A stretch of 64,000 bases of DNA. Source: Hymenobacter algoricola (lineage in GTDB: Bacteria; Bacteroidota; Bacteroidia; Cytophagales; Hymenobacteraceae). A program made the position numbers and the translations under genes. The stretch is from contig NZ_BAABDH010000022.1 in assembly GCF_039539525.1 (NCBI RefSeq), positions 34,678 through 98,677 on the forward strand, given 5' to 3'. Below the pieces are notes generated by a model that searched no databases, was not told where the DNA came from, and was given only the letters and a program-made list of their open reading frames with translations. Of this stretch, positions 59,200-64,000 are shown piece by piece (positions within the stretch are counted from its first letter, which is position 1; each line of letters begins with the position of its first letter).

Positions 59200-59689
59200 C
59201 AAATACAAGGTGGGTGGACCGCGAAGGTAACACCAAAGCCGCCCGCTGGGTGGGCTACCGGGGCCGGATTATCCGGTTGCCCGGGCCCACCACCAGAATA
59301 GCCCCGCAGGCCCCCGTAAAGGTGGCCTGGTCGTCACGGCCAATGAGCTGCCCATGCTGGCCGGTGCCGGCCCGGGTTTGCCCCGATTATCGCCCGTAAG
59401 AAGCGGTTTGGGTTAGCCCGCAAACGGCAGCCTTCTCAGCCTGACTCAAACAGAGCAGCTTCCAAGGACGATGTCCTCGCCGGGGCGTGTGACCACGGCC
59501 CCGCTGGCCTCGCAGCCTGAAAGTCCGCGCTACCCCGCTCCCGTCCGCCAGTCCGTCCGGCCAACCTGAGAGTTGTGCTGAGGATGATGGCTGGCTGAGT
59601 TGTCTATGAAATTCTGTATATTCAGACAAGGACAAGACTGTGGAGCGAAGTGCGCCCCACGAGGCCTGCCACTCCATTCACGCTTTGCC
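59200..59689. other. Intergenic stretch without a supported gene
   Basis: 490 bases between divergent genes. Frames are open by GC bias only. No tRNA, palindrome or terminator was recognised. Confidence 0.4.
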
Positions 59690-60103
59690 ATGCATTTGTC
59701 GCCTTTTTGCCTGCTGCTGGTGCTGGCTTTTCCGGCTGGTGCTCAATCGGTACGGTCGGCAACGGCCCCCATGTCGTCCCAGGACTATTCCCTCAAGAGC
59801 CGAAATCAGCGCACGACGGCCCGCGTGCTGCTCATCGGGGGCGGCCTGGTGGCTGGCACCGTGGTATATGCCACGCTGCCGGGCAAAAGCGTCTCCTTAG
59901 ACGTATTACCCCTTGTAGGTGGCGTGGGCGTGGCCGGTGGGCTGGCCGCGCTCGGCAGCATCCCCTTGTTCATAGCCGCGGGCCGCAACAGGCGCAAGGC
60001 TGCCCCTATTGCTCAGGTGGAAGTAGGCACGCTGGCTGCCCCCGCTTACGCCGGTGCCACTCCAGTATTTGGCCCCACCCTGGGGCTCCGCATCAGCCTG
60101 TAA
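59690..60103 (+). CDS. Small exported membrane protein of unknown function
   Basis: A 137-residue protein. The start at 59690 (MHLSPFCLLLVLAFPAGAQS) gives a signal peptide, whereas the longer frame does not. Two further hydrophobic segments follow (VLLIGGGLVAGTVVYATL and VLPLVGGVGVAGGLAALGSI). A basic stretch is present (AAGRNRRKAAPIAQ), and the C-terminus TPVFGPTLGLRISL is strand-like. It resembles small secreted Bacteroidota proteins with a double-glycine-zipper-like transmembrane hairpin. No family is recognised. Confidence 0.7.
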   Translation: MHLSPFCLLLVLAFPAGAQSVRSATAPMSSQDYSLKSRNQRTTARVLLIGGGLVAGTVVYATLPGKSVSLDVLPLVGGVGVAGGLAALGSIPLFIAAGRNRRKAAPIAQVEVGTLAAPAYAGATPVFGPTLGLRISL

Positions 60104-60156
60104 GCCCCCCCGGGAAGCCCCTCACCCGGGACGGCCGGCGGTGGGTAAGGTGGTAG

Positions 60157-60285
60157 TGGAGTAGCACCGCCGCGCCGGTCGCCGCCCGCATCCGCCGCCT
60201 CCGGCCCGAGAAAGTGGAGCCCCTGCTGGCCACGCTGGCCGCCCTGAGCCTCATTCGCCACACTGAGGAAGGCTACGCGGTGTAG
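60157..60285 (+). pseudogene. Possible 3' remnant of a gene (winged-helix-like end)
   Basis: The frame ending at the TAG at 60283 reads AARIRRLRPEKVEPLLATLA and ALSLIRHTEEGYAV. It looks like the helix-turn-wing end of a larger regulatory or helicase-type protein. It is preceded by an in-frame stop at 60154, and there is no start. It is probably a leftover from a deleted gene. Evidence is weak. Confidence 0.3.
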
Positions 60286-60431
60286 GTAATGCCGAATACA
60301 AAAAGAACGTCATGCTTGATCTGACGTCCGCGCAGCGTAGCGGAACCGAAGTAGCTCTACCGCTCCGTTGTAGTGGTAAGTACCAAACACGCTCTCACGC
60401 AGGCTACGTGCATTTACCTACCTTGTAGGCT
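60286..60431. repeat. Spacer with a half REP-like element
   Basis: Contains AAAGAACGTCATGCTTGATC, which matches the beginning of the elements at 3.97 kb and 40.98 kb, and then GAAGTAGCTCTACCGCTCCG. No gene is seen. Confidence 0.5.
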
Positions 60432-62093
60432 ATGGCAAGAACTACCTACCTAACCGCCTTGGGTATACTCGTTTGCTGGTGCTGCATCAGCCCCCGGTTG
60501 GTGCGGGCGCAAGCGGCGCCCGCCTGGCGCTGGGCCCAGGGCTTCCGAACGAATCAATACAATGGCCCGGCGGCGCTGGCCGTAGACAGCGTCGGCAATA
60601 CCTATCTGGCCGGTTCTTTCGATACTCTCTTGCCATTGGGGGCGGGCCAGACCCTCACACCCCAGGACGGCACTGATGGCTTCCTGGCCAAGTTCAGCCC
60701 TACCGGAACCCTGCTTTGGGCCCGACAGCTGAGCGGAGCAGGTGGCCAGGCTCTTTCCTGCCTCAAGCTACTCAGCGGCCCCGGCGGCGACCGGCTCTAC
60801 GTAGCCGGTACGCTGGCAGCCGGGGCGGTAACCATTGGCCCGCAAACGCTGCCCGTACTCACCCGCGACCAGTGCGCTTTTACGGCGTGCTTCGATGGCC
60901 AGGGCCAATTGCAGTGGCTACGTCCCCTAACCAGTTTGAGCGGCAGCACCACTCCCTACGATACGGAGCTGGATGCGGCCGGAAACTATTACTTGCTGGG
61001 GGGCGTACGCGGAGCCGTGGCGCTGGGGGCTCACTTGCTCACCACCAGCGGCCCGGCTCCCCGGGAGGAACAGCAGATTTTCTGGGCCAAGTTCTCCCCG
61101 GGTGGTGTGGCCCTCTGGGCCCGACAAAGCCCGATTGGCCCACAATCTAACCATGAAGTACCGGCTACCAGCCTAACCGTAAGCGCATCGGGCAATGCCG
61201 TGTACCTGCTGGGCGGGATAGGTCAGTTGGCCGGGGTGTTTGCCGGCATGCCCCTGCCCCCGCCGCTTGGCGGCACCGACGTGCTGGTAACCAAGTGCGA
61301 CCGCCTGGGCCGCCCCCGCTGGGTAAACCGGAGCGGTGGGGTAGGTGGGTGGAATAACCCCGGCGCCGCTGCCCTCGACGCAACAGGTCACCTGACGGTA
61401 GGACTGATCTTTTCGGGTGCCGCCGCTTTCGGCTCCTACTTTTTTTCGACCCCGCCAGGTACTTACCGGGCGGCAATACAGGTGCTGGATTCGGTGGGGA
61501 CGGTGGTGTGGGCACACGCCCCGGCCGCGCAAGGCATCAGCGACCTGCTGACCGACCCGGCCGGCAATCTGTATGCGCTCCTATATGGCAGCAACGGCTT
61601 TCTGGGCGTGGCCGTCACCTGCTACTCGCCCTCACGACAGGTGCGCTGGTCCTTGACCTCTGGTACGGGTAATGAGTACCCGGCTCGTGGGGCGCTGGGC
61701 GCTGGCGGCCACTTAAGCATCGTGGGGCGCTATCAGGTGGCGGCGGCCTTCGGGCCGTTCAGACTGTCACCGCATTACGTGCGTGGGGTGGGTCCCGAGA
61801 GCTTTTATCTGGCCCAGGCAGGGGCGGCATTGCCCCTGGCTACCCGCAGCTCGTCAGCCACAAAGCGGCTGGCCCTCTACCCCAACCCGGCCACCGACGT
61901 GCTGCACCTGCCGGCCCTCCCCGCCGGCGCCCCCGTGCAGCTGCTCGACACCCGGGGCCGGGTAGCGCGCGAAACCACCGTATCGGTTGGCACCCAGACA
62001 ATAGCAGTCCAGGGCTTGGCCCCGGGCCTCTACATGCTGCGCGCCACCGATGCCCGGGGCCGGCAGTACGCCGGTAAGCTGGTAGTAGAGTAA
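60432..62093 (+). CDS. T9SS-secreted SBBP-repeat protein, paralogue 1
   Basis: A 553-residue secreted protein. It has a hydrophobic N-terminus (YLTALGILVCWCCISP) followed by a QAAPAW cleavage region. The body consists of SBBP-type beta-propeller repeats of about 50 residues with the pattern G-N-x-Y-L-A-G-S-F-D ... G-x-D-x-F-L-A-K-F-S. Examples are VGNTYLAGSFDTLLPLG and DGTDGFLAKFSPTGTLLW. The C-terminal sorting domain is KRLALYPNPATDVLHLPALP, with TRGRVARETTVSVGT and LAPGLYMLRATDARGRQYAG. It is followed 37 bases later by a close paralogue. Function unknown; cell-surface location follows from the sorting domain. Confidence 0.92.
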   Translation: MARTTYLTALGILVCWCCISPRLVRAQAAPAWRWAQGFRTNQYNGPAALAVDSVGNTYLAGSFDTLLPLGAGQTLTPQDGTDGFLAKFSPTGTLLWARQLSGAGGQALSCLKLLSGPGGDRLYVAGTLAAGAVTIGPQTLPVLTRDQCAFTACFDGQGQLQWLRPLTSLSGSTTPYDTELDAAGNYYLLGGVRGAVALGAHLLTTSGPAPREEQQIFWAKFSPGGVALWARQSPIGPQSNHEVPATSLTVSASGNAVYLLGGIGQLAGVFAGMPLPPPLGGTDVLVTKCDRLGRPRWVNRSGGVGGWNNPGAAALDATGHLTVGLIFSGAAAFGSYFFSTPPGTYRAAIQVLDSVGTVVWAHAPAAQGISDLLTDPAGNLYALLYGSNGFLGVAVTCYSPSRQVRWSLTSGTGNEYPARGALGAGGHLSIVGRYQVAAAFGPFRLSPHYVRGVGPESFYLAQAGAALPLATRSSSATKRLALYPNPATDVLHLPALPAGAPVQLLDTRGRVARETTVSVGTQTIAVQGLAPGLYMLRATDARGRQYAGKLVVE

Positions 62094-62129
62094 CTAAATC
62101 CTTAATCCTCCCATCCGACCACGCGTACC

Positions 62130-63788
62130 ATGTTTACCTTTTCTTCCATCTGCCGGCCGGCGGCCGGTTTGCTCCTAGGAATCTGCGCCGCCTGGAGTGC
62201 TCAGGCCCAGTCCGGCTCTCCGGCCTGGACCAGCGCCCAATCAGTCAGCACGACTTCTTTACCCGCGGTGGGCACCGCCGTCGACGCCACCGGCAACACC
62301 TACACCGCCGGGCGCTTTACGGGCACTGCCAGCTTTGGCGGCACCGCCTACACCAGCCAGGGGGGCGGAGATGCTTACCTGGCCAAATACACGCCGGCCG
62401 GCGCACTGGCTTGGGTCCGTATCCTTGGCGGCCCCGGCAGCGAGTCGGCCAATGATCTAGCCCTTGATGCGGCTGGCAACGCCTACATCACCGGCGACTT
62501 TTCGGCCACCGTCACCCTGGGCAACAACCTGGTGCTCAACGGCGGCACGCCCGGCATCAAAGCCTTCGTTGTGCGGTTTTCTCCGCTGGGCATGCCGGAG
62601 TGGGCTTTGCACAGCGCCGATTTCAGCTCCGGCACCAGTCTGGCCATCGATGCCAACGACAACGTGTACGTCGCCGGCACGTTCGGGCCAAATCTGACCC
62701 TGGGTGGGGCCTCCATCACCATACCCGGTGCTTACGAGCGTTACGCGCCCTTCCTGGCCCGGCTATCCGCCGCTACCGGCCAGCTCAGCCGGCTGACTCC
62801 GGCCTTCTTCTACGCCCCCAACGGCACCACAACGGCCACCTACAGCCCGCCCGAAGTAGCCGTCAGCCCTGCCGGCGCTGCTTATCTGATCAATGCCTTC
62901 GTGGAAAGCCCCGTGGTCGGGCCCGCTACGTTTACCAGCCGGGGCCTTACCGATGCCCTGGTGCTTTGCCTCAATGAGCAGGGCACCGTGCAGTGGGCGC
63001 GCCAGATCGGCGGCACCAATAATGAGTACATCAACGACGGTATTGTCGACGCGGCGGGCAACTTTTACGTCACGGGCTACTTCGCCGGGCAGGCCTTCGC
63101 CGATGCGCTTGCCTTGCCCAATGCCGGCGGCTTCGATGGCTTCCTGGTAAAGTTCTCCCCCCAGGGTGATGCCTTGTGGGCCCGCAACGCCGGGGGCCCG
63201 GCCTTCGACTCCCTGTACGGCCTGGCGTTAGACCAGGCCGGTCAACCCTACGTCACGGGTAATTTTAGCGGTACCGCTCAGTTCGGCCCCACCACCCTGA
63301 CCGCCGCTGGCGCCACGGATATCTGCGTAGTGGCCTACACGGCCCAGGGCCAGGTGCGCTGGGCCCAGCAAGCCGGAGGAACCGCCATTGACACCGGCCA
63401 CGGTATCGGCCTGAACGCGGGCGGCGACATCTACCTCAGCGGTACTCTGCGCGGCCCCGCCACCTTTGGCTCGTACTTGGTACCCGTTGCGGCCCCGGTG
63501 GAGTGCTTCCTGGCCCGCCTAGACGCTACCCTGCCCACGGCCACCAAAGGGCCCCAGCCCCGGGCCCTGGGCCCGTATCCGAACCCCGCCACCGACCTCG
63601 TTTATCTGCCCGCCCTGGCTGCCGGCACCCGCGTAGAGCTCATCGATGCCTGGGGCCGCCTAGTGCGCGAAACCCTTGTCTCGGCCACCGCTCAGGTATC
63701 GGTGCGGGGCCTGGCGCCCGGCCTCTACACCCTACGCGCCCCCGATGCCCAGGGCCGACCCTTTGCCGGCAAGGTGGTGGTTGAGTAG
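62130..63788 (+). CDS. T9SS-secreted SBBP-repeat protein, paralogue 2
   Basis: A 552-residue paralogue of the preceding gene with the same order of parts. A signal region contains AGLLLGICAAWSAQAQSGSP. Propeller repeats follow, such as TGNTYTAGRFTGTASFGGTA and GGDAYLAKYTPAGALAWVRI. The sorting domain is ALGPYPNPATDLVYLPALAA, with DAWGRLVRETLVSATAQ and LAPGLYTLRAPDAQGRPFAG. The last about 80 residues are nearly the same in both proteins, while the propeller regions differ more. The pair likely arose by tandem duplication. A strong terminator follows, so both are probably one transcript. Confidence 0.92.
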   Translation: MFTFSSICRPAAGLLLGICAAWSAQAQSGSPAWTSAQSVSTTSLPAVGTAVDATGNTYTAGRFTGTASFGGTAYTSQGGGDAYLAKYTPAGALAWVRILGGPGSESANDLALDAAGNAYITGDFSATVTLGNNLVLNGGTPGIKAFVVRFSPLGMPEWALHSADFSSGTSLAIDANDNVYVAGTFGPNLTLGGASITIPGAYERYAPFLARLSAATGQLSRLTPAFFYAPNGTTTATYSPPEVAVSPAGAAYLINAFVESPVVGPATFTSRGLTDALVLCLNEQGTVQWARQIGGTNNEYINDGIVDAAGNFYVTGYFAGQAFADALALPNAGGFDGFLVKFSPQGDALWARNAGGPAFDSLYGLALDQAGQPYVTGNFSGTAQFGPTTLTAAGATDICVVAYTAQGQVRWAQQAGGTAIDTGHGIGLNAGGDIYLSGTLRGPATFGSYLVPVAAPVECFLARLDATLPTATKGPQPRALGPYPNPATDLVYLPALAAGTRVELIDAWGRLVRETLVSATAQVSVRGLAPGLYTLRAPDAQGRPFAGKVVVE

Positions 63789-63811
63789 CCTTCGCCGGCA
63801 TTTCTAACGCA

Positions 63812-63842
63812 AACGGCCGCCCCGGAATCCGGGGCGGCCGTT
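63812..63842. terminator. Terminator after the SBBP gene pair
   Basis: AACGGCCGCCCCGG pairs with CCGGGGCGGCCGTT around a 3-base loop and is followed by ATT. It also overlaps the stop codon of the minus-strand transposase. Confidence 0.75.
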
Positions 63843-64000
63843 ATTGCATTTTCCCGGGGCAGGAGCTTCGGGGTAGGTTCGGGGTAGGTTCTCGGTAGCT
63901 GTATAGTCCCAGCGTGAGGTGGGTCGGGTCCTGGGTAAAGTTAACGGGGTTTTTCTGCCACTGGGCACACACAAATTCATGTGGCGTGAGGCCGCGTAAG
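63841..64000 (-). CDS. C-terminal end of an IS3/IS481-type transposase (cut by the window edge)
   Basis: The minus strand enters the window as LRGLTPHEFVCAQWQKNPVN, then FTQDPTHLTLGLYS. This matches the end of DDE integrase-core transposases of the IS3/IS481 type (consensus K-T-P-x-E-Y-I/F ... W ... N-P ... F ... P-H-H ... G-L). A tail of about 20 extra residues (REPTPNLPRSSCPGKMQ) follows the usual end, perhaps read-through into flanking DNA. The catalytic core lies outside the window, so its integrity is unknown. Confidence 0.75.
   Translation of the reverse strand, partial: LRGLTPHEFVCAQWQKNPVNFTQDPTHLTLGLYSYREPTPNLPRSSCPGKMQ

Overview
The window is a GC-rich chromosomal segment from a member of the Bacteroidota, most likely a Hymenobacter-like cytophagalean. 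The signs are several secreted proteins with type IX secretion (T9SS) C-terminal sorting domains, the Bacteroidota promoter word TAnnTTTG in front of many genes, SBBP/YCF48-type propeller proteins, a transketolase split into two genes, and many short REP-like palindromes between genes. All names come from reading translations by eye; no database search was run.

Layout. 1-10 kb: a partial S1/P1 nuclease, a TonB-dependent receptor next to a ModE-like regulator, an ABM-domain protein, an MFS transporter, and a three-gene molybdenum hydroxylase operon of the PaoABC type. 10-22 kb: a decayed siderophore-receptor plug, a beta-barrel protein, an aminotransferase, two propeller-type surface proteins, dnaB, mpl with a coupled hydrolase, and a lipoprotein / micro-protein / M48 peptidase cluster. 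22-30.8 kb: an FAH-family enzyme, an M23 peptidase, lipocalin and Bcp, and the two transketolase halves separated by a VWA protein and a small GIY-YIG nuclease gene flanked by inverted repeats.

30.8-37.7 kb is the most unusual region. It is an AT-rich island of seven genes, all on the minus strand, cut into six units by seven imperfect palindromes. A tyrosine recombinase and a short SSB gene sit at one end. The outer box of each palindrome is the reverse complement of the first bases of its own unit rather than of the neighbouring unit. That is the pattern left by integron-style cassette excision and insertion. The recombinase lacks the extra segment typical of IntI, carries an extra N-terminal domain, and is transcribed in the same direction as the cassettes. 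I read this as an integron-like cassette system specific to this lineage.

37.9-64 kb returns to host-type genes: an ECF sigma / anti-sigma / Spy-like set, a class III aminotransferase, a TerB-like protein, pfkA, miaA with a glycosyltransferase, a very large hybrid histidine kinase with a single-domain response regulator, an MBL hydrolase, an NFACT (Rqc2/RqcH-like) protein, tRNA-Leu(GAG), a divergent Dps / VIT iron-handling pair, a MOSC protein, a rhodanese, small envelope proteins, two tandem SBBP/T9SS paralogues, and the end of an IS transposase at the right edge.
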